The notes beneath the pieces were generated by a model that worked only from the letters and a program-made list of their open reading frames with translations, did no database searches and was not told where the DNA came from. DNA of 64,000 bases from Streptomyces olivaceoviridis (GTDB lineage Bacteria > Actinomycetota > Actinomycetes > Streptomycetales > Streptomycetaceae), in assembly GCF_014650115.1 (NCBI RefSeq), contig NZ_BMUI01000005.1, positions 62,001-126,000 on the forward strand, given 5' to 3'. The position numbers were made by a program, and so were the translations under genes. Below are positions 51,426 to 59,952 of this stretch, piece after piece; position 1 is the stretch's first letter, and each line of letters begins with the position of its first letter.

Positions 51426-53735
51426 ATGCCCGAGTTCAGCAGAAGGCGGCTCATCCAGCTCGCCGGCACCGCGCTCGCCGGCACCACCGCCGGCCCCCTG
51501 CTCGGCAGCACCACGTCGAGGGCGGCGACGCTCCCGCCGGTCCGCACCGATATCGGGATCCAGGCGCTGCCCTTCGACTTCGGCCAGGTCAGGCTGACCG
51601 CGAGCCGGTGGCTGGACAACCAGGACCGCGCCGCCGCCTACCTCCGGTTCGTCGACGTCGACCGGCTGCTGTACAACTTCCGCGCCAACCACCGCCTGTC
51701 CACGGGCGGCGCGAGCGCGACGGGCGGCTGGGACGCCCCCACCTTCCCGTTCCGCACCCACGTCCAGGGCCACTTCCTCACCGCCTGGGCGCAGTTGTAC
51801 GCGGTGACGGGTGACACGGTGGCCCGGGACAAGGCCCTGTACATGGTGGCGGAACTGGCCAAGTGCCAGGCCAACAACAGGGCCGCGGGCTTCGGTGCGG
51901 GCTACCTCTCCGGCTACCCCGAGTCCGACTTCACGGCGCTGGAGGCCGGCACCCTGCGCAACGGCAACGTACCGTACTACACCGTCCACAAGACCATGTC
52001 CGGCCTGCTGGACGTGTGGCGGCACCTCGGCAGCACCCAGGCCCGCGATGTGCTGCTGGCCCTCGCGGGCTGGGTCGACGCGCGCACCGGCCGGCTGACC
52101 ACCGCGCAGATGCAGGCCGTGCTGGGCACCGAGTTCGGCGGCATGAACGCGGTCCTGGCCGACCTCTACCTGCAGACCGGCGACGCCCGGTGGCTCACCG
52201 TGGCCCAGCGTTTCGACCACGCCGCGGTGTTCGACCCGCTGGCGGCGAACCAGGACGCGCTGGCCGGGCTGCACGCCAACACCCAGGTGCCGAAGTGGAT
52301 CGGAGCGGTCCGCGCGTACAAGGCGACCGGCGTCACCCGGTACCGCGACATCGCCACCAACGCCTGGAACCACTGCGTCGGCTCGCACACCTACGCCATC
52401 GGCGGCAACAGCCAGGCCGAGCACTTCCGCGCCCCGAACGCCATCGCCGCCTACCTGGCCGACGACACCTGCGAGAGCTGCAACACGGTCAACATGCTCA
52501 CCCTCACCAGGGAGCTGTTCACGCTGACGCCGGACCGGGTCGCGCTGTTCGACTACTACGAGCAGGCCTGGCTCAACCACATCATCGGCAACCAGAACCC
52601 GGCCGACCCCCACGGGCACATCACCTACTTCACCCCGCTCAGGCCCGGAGGCCGGCGCGGTGTCGGCCCGGCGTGGGGCGGTGGCACCTGGAGCACCGAC
52701 TACACCACCTTCTGGTGCTGCCAGGGCACGGGCGTGGAGATCCACACCCGGCTCATGGACTCCGTCTACTTCCACTCCGGCACCACGCTCACCGTCAACA
52801 TGTTCGTGCCGTCGGTGCTCACGTGGACCCAGCGCGGCATCACCGTCACCCAGACCACCTCGTACCCGGCGAGCGACACCACGACGCTGCGCGTCACCGG
52901 TGACGTGGGGGGCACCTGGGCGATGCGCGTCCGCATCCCCGGCTGGACGACCGGGGCGAGCGTCAGCGTCAACGGCGTCGTGCAGAACATCACCGCGGCC
53001 ACCGGGAGTTACGCGACCCTGGACCGGTCCTGGGCCGCCGGCGACACCGTCACCGTACGCCTGCCCATGCGCACCGCGCTGCGGCCGGCCAACGACAACC
53101 CGAACGTCTCCGCGGTCACCTACGGCCCGGTCGTCCTGGCCGGCGACTACGGCGACACCGCCCTCGGTTCCCTGCCCGCCCTCGACACCTCCTCGATCAG
53201 ACGGACCAGCTCCACCGCGCTCGCCTTCACCGCCACGGCCAACGGCAGCACCGTCGGCCTCGGCCCCTTCCACGACGCGCAGGGCCACAACTACACCGTC
53301 TACTGGAACACCGGCGGCCCGCGCTCCGTCCGCCTCGCCAACGCGGCCAGTGGTCTGGTACTGGGCATCCAGGACATGTCCACCGCCGACGGTGGCCGCG
53401 CCCTGCTCTGGAGCGACAGCGGAACGGCCGACCACGACTGGGAGATGGTCCCCGACGGCGACGCCTTCCGCTTCCGCAACGTCCACAGCGGCAAGGTGCT
53501 CGGCGTGCTGAACATGTCCACGGCCGACGGTGCCACCGTCCTGCAATGGTCGGACAACGGCACCGCCGACCACCGGTGGACCCTGCTCGACCAGGGCGAC
53601 GGCACCTTCGTGATCCGCAATGTGCACAGCGGGAAACTGCTCGCCGTCGAGAACGGGTCCGGCGCCGTCGGCGCCTTCGCGGTCCAGGCACCCGACGACG
53701 GCACGGCCGACAACCGGTGGCGCGTCGTGCGGTGA
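51426..53735 (+). CDS. secreted GH127-type beta-L-arabinofuranosidase with C-terminal ricin-type lectin domain
   Basis: 769 residues. The Tat-type leader SRRRLIQLAGTALAG is followed by a cleavage region near SRAAT. The catalytic part has the GH127 zinc site: Glu and Cys in DDTCESCNTVNML and the paired Cys in FWCCQGTGVE, the first being the expected nucleophile, plus EFGGMNAVLADLYLQTGDA and GNSQAEHF. From about residue 635 three QxW-like repeats (LLWSDSGTADHDWEMVPDGD, LQWSDNGTADHRWTLLD, GTADNRWRVV) form a CBM13 beta-trefoil for binding plant polymers. It removes beta-linked arabinofuranose from hydroxyproline-rich glycoproteins or arabinans. ATG 51426 has AAGGAG upstream. Confidence 0.9.
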   Translation: MPEFSRRRLIQLAGTALAGTTAGPLLGSTTSRAATLPPVRTDIGIQALPFDFGQVRLTASRWLDNQDRAAAYLRFVDVDRLLYNFRANHRLSTGGASATGGWDAPTFPFRTHVQGHFLTAWAQLYAVTGDTVARDKALYMVAELAKCQANNRAAGFGAGYLSGYPESDFTALEAGTLRNGNVPYYTVHKTMSGLLDVWRHLGSTQARDVLLALAGWVDARTGRLTTAQMQAVLGTEFGGMNAVLADLYLQTGDARWLTVAQRFDHAAVFDPLAANQDALAGLHANTQVPKWIGAVRAYKATGVTRYRDIATNAWNHCVGSHTYAIGGNSQAEHFRAPNAIAAYLADDTCESCNTVNMLTLTRELFTLTPDRVALFDYYEQAWLNHIIGNQNPADPHGHITYFTPLRPGGRRGVGPAWGGGTWSTDYTTFWCCQGTGVEIHTRLMDSVYFHSGTTLTVNMFVPSVLTWTQRGITVTQTTSYPASDTTTLRVTGDVGGTWAMRVRIPGWTTGASVSVNGVVQNITAATGSYATLDRSWAAGDTVTVRLPMRTALRPANDNPNVSAVTYGPVVLAGDYGDTALGSLPALDTSSIRRTSSTALAFTATANGSTVGLGPFHDAQGHNYTVYWNTGGPRSVRLANAASGLVLGIQDMSTADGGRALLWSDSGTADHDWEMVPDGDAFRFRNVHSGKVLGVLNMSTADGATVLQWSDNGTADHRWTLLDQGDGTFVIRNVHSGKLLAVENGSGAVGAFAVQAPDDGTADNRWRVVR

Positions 53736-53782
53736 CCGCCAGGCGTCCGGGGTGACCCACGTGTGGATCTCTCCCCGTACAA

Positions 53783-53794
53783 TTTGGTACCGAA
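53783..53794. promoter_or_regulatory. GGTACC-centred imperfect palindrome
   Basis: TTTGGTACCGAA lies in an AT-rich island just upstream of the MarR gene (start 53847). It is a candidate self-operator or promoter element. Confidence 0.4.
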
Positions 53795-53846
53795 CGATCG
53801 CCGGCCCGTGGGGCACGCGATCCAGGGACGACGTGAGGGAGCCACG

Positions 53847-54419
53847 GTGCCCAGCCAGCGGTCCATCAGCGAGGCGGAGAAGCTCGCCGCGGAGAAGCTC
53901 GGCGACATTCCCCTGCGCCGCGAGCAGATGGCCGCGGTGGCCAACATCCACCGGGCCGCGTCCGCCGTGCGCCAGCACCTGGAGAACTCCGTGCTGCGCG
54001 GCTCGGACCTGACCTGGACCGCCTTCGTGGTGCTGTGGGTGGTGTGGGTGTGGGGCGAGTCCGAGACCCGGCACGTGGCCGAGGAGGCGGGGATCTCCAA
54101 GGGCACGCTGACCGGTGTCTCCCGCACGCTGGAGTCGCGTGGGCTGCTGCGGCGCGCCGGTCACCCCACCGACGGGCGGCTCGTCCTGCTGGCCCTCACG
54201 GAGGAGGGCGAGGACTTCATGCGCCGGGTGTTCCCGGCGTTCAACGAGGAGGAGGCCTTCGTCACCGCCCGGCTGAGCGACGCGGAGTGCCGCGGTCTCG
54301 CCGACGGGCTGCGGCGTGTCGTCCTCCAGATCGAGGAGGAGGGCGAGGACCGCCGCAGGTCGCTCCTGAACGGTGAGTGCCCGTCGCCGCGCCGCAGCGG
54401 ACGGCGCCCCAAGGGCTGA
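53847..54419 (+). CDS. MarR-family transcriptional regulator
   Basis: 190 residues. The winged-helix core is VLWVVWVWGESETRHVAEEA, GISKGTLTGVSRTLESRGLL and RRAGHPTDGRLVLLALTEEG, with dimerisation helices on both sides (HRAASAVRQHLENSVLRGSD; FPAFNEEEAFVTARLSDAE). The start is GTG 53847 with GAGGGA upstream. It converges on the PuuD-like gene and follows the arabinofuranosidase gene; which it controls is not clear. The C-terminal tail is very basic. Confidence 0.9.
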   Translation: MPSQRSISEAEKLAAEKLGDIPLRREQMAAVANIHRAASAVRQHLENSVLRGSDLTWTAFVVLWVVWVWGESETRHVAEEAGISKGTLTGVSRTLESRGLLRRAGHPTDGRLVLLALTEEGEDFMRRVFPAFNEEEAFVTARLSDAECRGLADGLRRVVLQIEEEGEDRRRSLLNGECPSPRRSGRRPKG

Positions 54420-54490
54420 TCCGGGGCCGGCGGGGTGCCGGCCCGGCACCGCGTCCGGGCACGCGGCCCCTCGCCCCCTCCCGCCCGTCG

Positions 54491-55213
54491 TCAGACCGGC
54501 GCGCGTGCGGCGCGCACCAGCGCTTCGAAGAGACGCTGCTGCACCGGGTCCTCGTGCGCGGTGTCCTCGGGATGCCACTGCACGGCCAACAGCGGGCCTC
54601 CGCCTGCGAGTTCGACGGCCTCGACGGTCCCGTCGGCGGCACGGGCGGTGACCGTCAGCCCCTCCCCCAGCCGGTCCACGTGCTGGTGGTGGTAGCAGGA
54701 CGCCTCCGCCTTGTCGACGCCGGTGGCCTGGGCCAGGGCCGAGCCGGGGGCGACGGAGACGGGGTGGCGCACGTGCCGGTGTTCTCGCCCGGGGCCGCCC
54801 ATGTCCTGGTGGAGTGTTCCGCCCAGGGCCGTGTTGACCACTTGCAGGCCGCGGCAGACGGCCAGGAGCGGCGTGCCGTGCGCGAGCGCCTGGCGGGCGA
54901 GTTCCAGGTCGAAGGCGTCCTGCTCGTCGTCGACGTCGTAGACGGCCTCGTGCGCGTCGGCCGCTCCGTAGCGGTGGGGGGCGATGTCACCCCCGCCCGG
55001 GAGCAGCAGGCCGTCGAAGCGGGCGAGGCGGGCGGCGACCTCGGCGGGGTCGGCCGTGCCGCCGGGGGCGTGCGGGTGCAGGGTGACGGGCTCGCCGCCG
55101 GCCCGCCACACGGCCTCGATCAGGGCGCGCGCGTTGACCTCGGCGGCGTAGCGCAGTGCCGAGGTGGTGGCGGAGAAGCGGGCGGGTACGGCGATCAGCG
55201 GGCGGTGGGTCAC
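54491..55213 (-). CDS. puuD: gamma-glutamyl-gamma-aminobutyrate hydrolase, class I glutamine amidotransferase-like
   Basis: 240 residues. It has the PuuD/peptidase C26 pattern: FDGLLLPGGGDIAPHRYG, the nucleophile elbow PLLAVCRGLQVVNTALGG, and His-Glu in VQWHPEDTA. It would hydrolyse gamma-glutamyl-GABA or a similar glutamylated acid to glutamate plus GABA in the glutamylated putrescine pathway. GTG 55213 overlaps the aldehyde dehydrogenase stop as GTGA, so the two are coupled. PuuA and PuuB are not in the window. Confidence 0.87.
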   Translation of the reverse strand: MTHRPLIAVPARFSATTSALRYAAEVNARALIEAVWRAGGEPVTLHPHAPGGTADPAEVAARLARFDGLLLPGGGDIAPHRYGAADAHEAVYDVDDEQDAFDLELARQALAHGTPLLAVCRGLQVVNTALGGTLHQDMGGPGREHRHVRHPVSVAPGSALAQATGVDKAEASCYHHQHVDRLGEGLTVTARAADGTVEAVELAGGGPLLAVQWHPEDTAHEDPVQQRLFEALVRAARAPV

Positions 55214-56700
55214 AGCTGGATCCAGGTGGTCTTCAGTTCGGTGTACTTCTCCAGGGCGTGGGCGGACTTGTCCCGTCCGTTGCCGGACTGCTTCATGCCG
55301 CCGAAGGGCACGGTGAGGTCGCCCTCCTCGTAGCAGTTGACCCAGACGGTGCCGGCCTTGAGGGCGCGGGAGACCCGGTGGGCGGTGGACAGGTCGGAGG
55401 TCCACAGGCCGGCGGCGAGGCCGTACTCGGTGGCGTTGGCCAGGCTGACGGCCTGGTCGATGTCGTCGAAGGCGAGGACGGAGAGCACGGGCCCGAAGAC
55501 CTCCTCGCGCGCCAGCCGGCTGCCCGGTGCGACCTGGTCGAAGACGGTCGGTTCGAGGTGGACACCGCCGGTCTCGGTGCGGATCCGGGTGCCGCCGGTG
55601 CGCAGGCGGGCGCCGTCACGCCGCGCGGCGTCGATGTGGTCGAGCACGCGGGCGAGGTGCCGCTCGCCGACCAGGGCACCCATCTCGGTGTCCGGGTCGA
55701 GGGGGTCGCCGACACGCAGCTCACGGGCGCGTCGTACGACGGCTTCGGTGACGTCCTCGGCGATGGAGGAGTGGACCAGCAGCCGGGAGGGCGCGGTGCA
55801 CATCTCTCCCTGGTTGAAGAAGATGCCCCAGGCGGCGGTGGCCGCGGCCTTGTCGAGGTCGGGGGCGTCGGGCAGGACGATGTTGGGGGACTTGCCACCC
55901 AGCTCCAGCCAGACGCGCTTGAGGTTGGAGTCGGCGGAGTAGCGCAGGAAGTGGCGGCCGACGGCGGTGGAACCGGTGAAGGCCAGGACGTCGACGTCGG
56001 GGTGGAGGCCGAGGGCGCGGCCGGCGACCGGGCCGTCGCCGGCCACGACGTTGAGCACGCCGGGGGGCAGACCGGCCTCCAGGGCGAGCCGGCCGAGCAG
56101 CAGCGCCGACAGGGGCGAGTTCTCCGAGGGCTTGAGGACGACCGTGCAGCCGGCGGCCAGGGCGGGGGCGATCTTCCAGCCCGCGAGCGTGAGGGGGAAG
56201 TTCCAGGGCACGACCGCGCCGACGACACCGGCCGGCTCCCGGGTGACCAGGGCGAGGGCGTCGGGAGCGGTGTGCGGTGACTCGTCGGCGAGCTTGTCGG
56301 CGAGCTGGCCGTACCAGCGGAAGGTGTTGATCACGGCCCGCAGTTCGATGTCGTGGGCGTCGGTGATGGGCTTGCCCATCTCCAGGCTGACGGTGAGCGC
56401 CAGCTCGGACCGGTGTGCTTCGAGGAGATCGGCGACGCGCAGCAGGATCCGGCCGCGGTCGGCGGGGGCGAGCCGCGGCCAGGGGCCGTGGTCGAAGGCG
56501 CGGCGGGCGGCGGCCACGGCGGCGTCGACCTCGGCGGCGCCGCCGTCGGCGACTTCCGCCAGCGGCTGTCCGTCACGCGGCGAGATCACGGTGAACGTGC
56601 TGCCGCCCCCGGCTTCCTCGGTGCCGTCGATGAGATGGGTGCGGGGCAGGTCGAGCGTCTTCGCCCGGCGGAGCCACTCGTCGTGGGTGGCAACGGTCAT
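55210..56700 (-). CDS. puuC: aldehyde dehydrogenase, PuuC-like
   Basis: 496 residues. Complete ALDH: PAGVVGAVVPWNFPLTLAGW, CTVVLKPSENSPLSALLLG, base in WLELGGKSPNIV, nucleophile in FFNQGEMCTAPSR, EEVFGPVL and the tail ALEKYTELKTTWIQL. The terminal KYTxxKTTWIxL is typical of gamma-glutamyl-aminobutyraldehyde/aminobutyraldehyde dehydrogenases. With the PuuD-like gene downstream and an APC permease gene upstream it fits putrescine or another biogenic-amine route. A broader aryl-aldehyde role is possible given the adjacent meta-cleavage operon. Confidence 0.88.
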   Translation of the reverse strand: MTVATHDEWLRRAKTLDLPRTHLIDGTEEAGGGSTFTVISPRDGQPLAEVADGGAAEVDAAVAAARRAFDHGPWPRLAPADRGRILLRVADLLEAHRSELALTVSLEMGKPITDAHDIELRAVINTFRWYGQLADKLADESPHTAPDALALVTREPAGVVGAVVPWNFPLTLAGWKIAPALAAGCTVVLKPSENSPLSALLLGRLALEAGLPPGVLNVVAGDGPVAGRALGLHPDVDVLAFTGSTAVGRHFLRYSADSNLKRVWLELGGKSPNIVLPDAPDLDKAAATAAWGIFFNQGEMCTAPSRLLVHSSIAEDVTEAVVRRARELRVGDPLDPDTEMGALVGERHLARVLDHIDAARRDGARLRTGGTRIRTETGGVHLEPTVFDQVAPGSRLAREEVFGPVLSVLAFDDIDQAVSLANATEYGLAAGLWTSDLSTAHRVSRALKAGTVWVNCYEEGDLTVPFGGMKQSGNGRDKSAHALEKYTELKTTWIQL

Positions 56701-56786
56701 GCGGTCCTCCAGACCGGGTGGTCAGCGGTGGGAAGGGCGGATGGCCGCCCGCCGCGGGCGCGTGCCGGACGGGCGGCCACACGGTG

Positions 56787-58256
56787 TCAGCGGGCGTCGG
56801 GGGTGGTGCGCCGGCGCCTGAGGCGTTCGTTGGCCACTCCGAGCGCCAGCACGACGGGCACGGACAGCACGAGCCAGAACGCCGTGCTCGCCTCGCCGCC
56901 GATGAGGGTGGTGAAGTTGGCCAGGATGAGCCAGATCGCGCCCGCGAGGCCGAGCGCGCCGAGGACGGGCGCGATCAGTGTGTTCCACATCCGGCCGTCG
57001 ACCCGTCGGCGGCGGAAGAACACCACCACGGACACCGAGGTCAGCAGGTAGAGCAGCATCATGGCGAGGACGGCGAGTCCGCTGAACCAGGAGAACAGGG
57101 TGAGCACCGGATCCTTGCCGGCCAGCGCGAACGGCAGGACGAGGAGGACGGCGATCACGGTCTGCACACAGCCCGCGGTCCACGGGGCGAGGCGGCTGTT
57201 GAGCCGGCAGAGGGAGACGGGCAGCTGGCGGTCGCGGCCGAGGGAGAACAGGTAGCGGTTGGCGGAGTTGTGGAAGGTCAGGATGCCGGCGAACAGGGAG
57301 GTGGCCAGGAGGACCGGCAGGACGTCGTTGATCCAGCCGCCGAACTGTCCCGCTATGGGCGCGAAGACGAACCCCGCGGAGTCGCCGCTCGCCAGTGCCG
57401 TGCCCGCGGCAGCCGGCGCCTTGGACGCGCCGTAGGCGGAGATCAGCATCCAGGAGGTGAGGGCGAAGAACACGGTCACCACGATCACCGACAGATAGGT
57501 GGCCCGCGGCACCGTCTTCTTCGGCTCCTTGGCCTCCTCGCCGTAGATCGCGGTGGCCTCGAAGCCGAACATCGACGCCACGGCGAACATCACGGCGACG
57601 CCGGGGGCGCCCTGGAGGGCCGCCGCCGGGGAGAAGCTGTCGGCCACGCCCAGTCCCTCGGGGCCGCCCCCCTTGAACAGGGTGACCAGGCCGAAGACCA
57701 GCAGGATGCTGAACTCGGCGAGCACGAAGACGGCCAGGACCCGGGCCCCCATCTCGATCCCCGCGGAGCCCAGGGCCTGGACCACGGCCATGGTGACCAG
57801 CGTGCACACCCACCAGGGCACGTGGAGTGGGGTGTGGTCGGCCACGAGCCCGCTGACGATCGAGCCGTACAGGCCGTACATCGCCGCCTGGATGACGCAG
57901 TACGCGAAGAGGGCGACGCTCGCGCTGCCCGCCCCGGCGGTCCGGCCCAGGCCGGTGCCGATGTACGTGTAGAAGGCGCCGGCGTCCACGACGTGCCGGC
58001 CCATGGCGACGAAGCCGACGGAGAAGAGCAGGATGACGGCTCCGGCCAGCAGGTAGGCCGCCGGGGTCCCCGATCCGTTGCCGAGGGCGACGGAGATCGG
58101 GGCCGCGCCGGCGATTCCGGTGAGCGGGGCCTGACCGGACAGGACGAAGAAGAGGATGCCCAGGACACCCAGGGCGTTGGGTTTGAGCGTGGCTTTAGTG
58201 GGGGCGTCCCGTACGGTCCGCTCGGCGGAGGCCGTCTGACTGTCCACTCGGATCAC
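56787..58256 (-). CDS. APC-superfamily amino acid/amine permease
   Basis: 489 residues with about twelve to fourteen membrane helices. GVLGILFFVLSGQAPLTGIA, FYTYIGTGLGRTAGAGSASV, FGFEATAIYGEEAKEPKKTV and SANRYLFSLGRDRQLP are the APC pattern seen in putrescine (PuuP) and related amine permeases. It is upstream of the PuuC/PuuD-like genes on the same strand, 86 bases from puuC, so it probably imports their amine substrate. The start is GTG 58256; the ribosome site is poor. Confidence 0.87.
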   Translation of the reverse strand: MIRVDSQTASAERTVRDAPTKATLKPNALGVLGILFFVLSGQAPLTGIAGAAPISVALGNGSGTPAAYLLAGAVILLFSVGFVAMGRHVVDAGAFYTYIGTGLGRTAGAGSASVALFAYCVIQAAMYGLYGSIVSGLVADHTPLHVPWWVCTLVTMAVVQALGSAGIEMGARVLAVFVLAEFSILLVFGLVTLFKGGGPEGLGVADSFSPAAALQGAPGVAVMFAVASMFGFEATAIYGEEAKEPKKTVPRATYLSVIVVTVFFALTSWMLISAYGASKAPAAAGTALASGDSAGFVFAPIAGQFGGWINDVLPVLLATSLFAGILTFHNSANRYLFSLGRDRQLPVSLCRLNSRLAPWTAGCVQTVIAVLLVLPFALAGKDPVLTLFSWFSGLAVLAMMLLYLLTSVSVVVFFRRRRVDGRMWNTLIAPVLGALGLAGAIWLILANFTTLIGGEASTAFWLVLSVPVVLALGVANERLRRRRTTPDAR

Positions 58257-58285
58257 CTGCCAGAGAAGGGAAGGATCGTTTCAGG

Positions 58286-58328
58286 CCAAACGAGTTGCCT
58301 CATCGTGGGGCGGAACTATCCGTTTGAC
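58286..58328. promoter_or_regulatory. inverted repeat upstream of the permease gene
   Basis: CCAAACGAGTT (58286-58296) is mirrored, with two extra bases, by AACTATCCGTTTG (58314-58326). It lies in the 179-base gap between the TetR and permease genes and is a candidate operator or leader hairpin. Confidence 0.45.
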
Positions 58329-58435
58329 AAGGGGTTGGGCGCAGGGAATCCCCGGGAGAGCGCATTCTCACCTCGGCGTGACACGGGGCGGCCCCACCGC
58401 CCTCCGGCTGCGCGAACGATCCGACGAGAAGCCGG

Positions 58436-59050
58436 TCAGCTCCCGGCCGGCCCCTCGGCCAGTCCGCGCAGCAGGGTCCTGAGCTCGTCGAGCGCCTCTT
58501 CGGTGACCTCGCGCTCGCCGAAGACGAGCTGGTGCAGGACCAGGCCCTCCAGGGCCGCGAAGACGAGCCGGGACGTGCCGCGGCTCACCGGGGAGGGGAG
58601 CATGCGGGACAGCTCTCGCCGGGTGGCCTCGAAGTACTCCTCGTACAGGCTGCGCAGGTGCGGCAGCAGCTCCGGCCTGCGCCGGGCTTCGAGGAGCAGC
58701 TCGTACTGGAACGCCTGGAGCTCCGGACCGCTGTCCACCATGCCCGTGAGCCCGCCGGCGAAGTCGTCCGGGTCACCGGTGCCGATGTCGAGCGTGCTGC
58801 TGGCCAGCGAGGTACGCACGGCGTGGGTGACGGCCTCCTCGATGAGCGCGTCTCGCGAGCCGAAGTGGTGCACGACCAGGCCGTGGGTGACCCCGGCCTC
58901 CTCCGCGACCGCCCGGTAGGTGAGCTTGCGCAGCCCGCCGCGGGCCACCACGCGGACGGCGGCGTCCAGCAGGGCGGCCCGGCCCGTCCCGTAGTGGTTG
59001 ACGCGCTTGCGGGGACGGCGCTCGCCGGCGGGCTCGACGGAGTCGGTCAT
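58436..59050 (-). CDS. TetR-family transcriptional regulator
   Basis: 204 residues. The helix-turn-helix is VRVVARGGLRKLTYRAVAEE followed by AGVTHGLVVHHFGSRDALIE, then a helical effector domain with YELLLEARRRPELLPHLRSL. ATG 59050 is chosen over an upstream in-frame start because it precedes the basic arm RRPRKRVNHYG. It lies between two operons on the same strand: 28 bases after the FAH-family gene and 179 bases before the amine permease gene. It could regulate either; the palindrome upstream of the permease favours the amine genes. Confidence 0.9.
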   Translation of the reverse strand: MTDSVEPAGERRPRKRVNHYGTGRAALLDAAVRVVARGGLRKLTYRAVAEEAGVTHGLVVHHFGSRDALIEEAVTHAVRTSLASSTLDIGTGDPDDFAGGLTGMVDSGPELQAFQYELLLEARRRPELLPHLRSLYEEYFEATRRELSRMLPSPVSRGTSRLVFAALEGLVLHQLVFGEREVTEEALDELRTLLRGLAEGPAGS

Positions 59051-59078
59051 GACGCCGACCCTACCGGCGGCGGTCCGG

Positions 59079-59924
59079 TCAACGCCTGGGCGGCCTGATG
59101 CCACGGAACTCCCAGTCGCCGCCGAGCGCGGTGGACAGCACCTCCTCGGATTCGGTGGGCTGGGCCCCCACGTCGGTGCGGATCGCGGTGGGGCCGGTGA
59201 CGATGTGGTTGGTGAGCCGGCCGAGGCCCTCGACCTCCACCTCCACGACGTCGCCGGGCTCCACCGGCCGGGAGTTGGCGGGGGTGCCGGACAGCAGGAC
59301 GTCGCCGGGGTACAGGGTGATGGTGCGGGCGATGTCGGCGACGAGGTAGTGCATGTCCCAGGTCATCTCGTCGGTGGAGCCGTCCTGGACGACCTCGCCG
59401 TTGACGTAGGTGCGCAGCCGCTTGCCGCGGAAGTCCCAGTCGGTGACCAGGCCGGGGCCGAGCGGGCAGAGGGTGTCGGAGCCCTTGACCCGGAGCATGG
59501 AGCCGGCGTCGGTGTCACGGAAGTCGTGCAGGCCGTAGTCGTTGGCGACGGTGTATCCGGCGATGTACCGCCCCGCCTCGGCCGGGGCGATGTTGCGCGC
59601 CGTCCTGCCGATGACGATGGCGACCTCGCCCTCGTAGTTGAGCCACTTGCAGCCCTCGGGCCGGACGATGGCGCCCTGGTGGGAGTTGAGGGCCGAGGTC
59701 GGCTTGTGGAAGTAGGTCGGGGTGCCGGGCAGGCCGATCCGGAACTCCTCCACGCGGCTGCGGTGGTTGAGGTGGACGGCGATCACCTTGGAGGGGACGA
59801 CCGGGGGGAGGTGCCGCGCCTCGTCGGCCTTGACGCGGCGGCCGTCCCCGGCGACCAGTTCGTCACCGTCCCGGACGGTTTCCACGGCGGCGCCGTCGAG
59901 GAGGATGCGGCGGTATTCGGGCAT
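59079..59924 (-). CDS. fumarylacetoacetate hydrolase family protein (HpaG-like isomerase/decarboxylase)
   Basis: 281 residues. The FAH-family metal site is present: Glu pair in NYEGEVAIVIGRTARN, Asp in TVANDYGLHDFRD, then GPGLVTDWDF and DVLLSGTPANSRPVEPGD. FPTYFHK-like segment PTYFHKPTSALNSHQ matches the isomerase/decarboxylase branch. In the homoprotocatechuate route HpaG decarboxylates and isomerises the ring-opened triacid made by HpaD and HpaE. The position, 28 bases after the HpaD gene, supports that role. It is last in the leftward operon before the TetR gene. Confidence 0.85.
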   Translation of the reverse strand: MPEYRRILLDGAAVETVRDGDELVAGDGRRVKADEARHLPPVVPSKVIAVHLNHRSRVEEFRIGLPGTPTYFHKPTSALNSHQGAIVRPEGCKWLNYEGEVAIVIGRTARNIAPAEAGRYIAGYTVANDYGLHDFRDTDAGSMLRVKGSDTLCPLGPGLVTDWDFRGKRLRTYVNGEVVQDGSTDEMTWDMHYLVADIARTITLYPGDVLLSGTPANSRPVEPGDVVEVEVEGLGRLTNHIVTGPTAIRTDVGAQPTESEEVLSTALGGDWEFRGIRPPRR

Positions 59925-59952
59925 GTCGGTGCTCCTGGATGACGTGCGTCGG

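Noticed and set aside
51375..54578. Open frame of over 1000 codons on the minus strand under the GH127 gene
   Set aside because: No start signal, no fold, and a low-complexity Gly/Arg/Val/Asp translation. The plus-strand GH127 protein explains the region.
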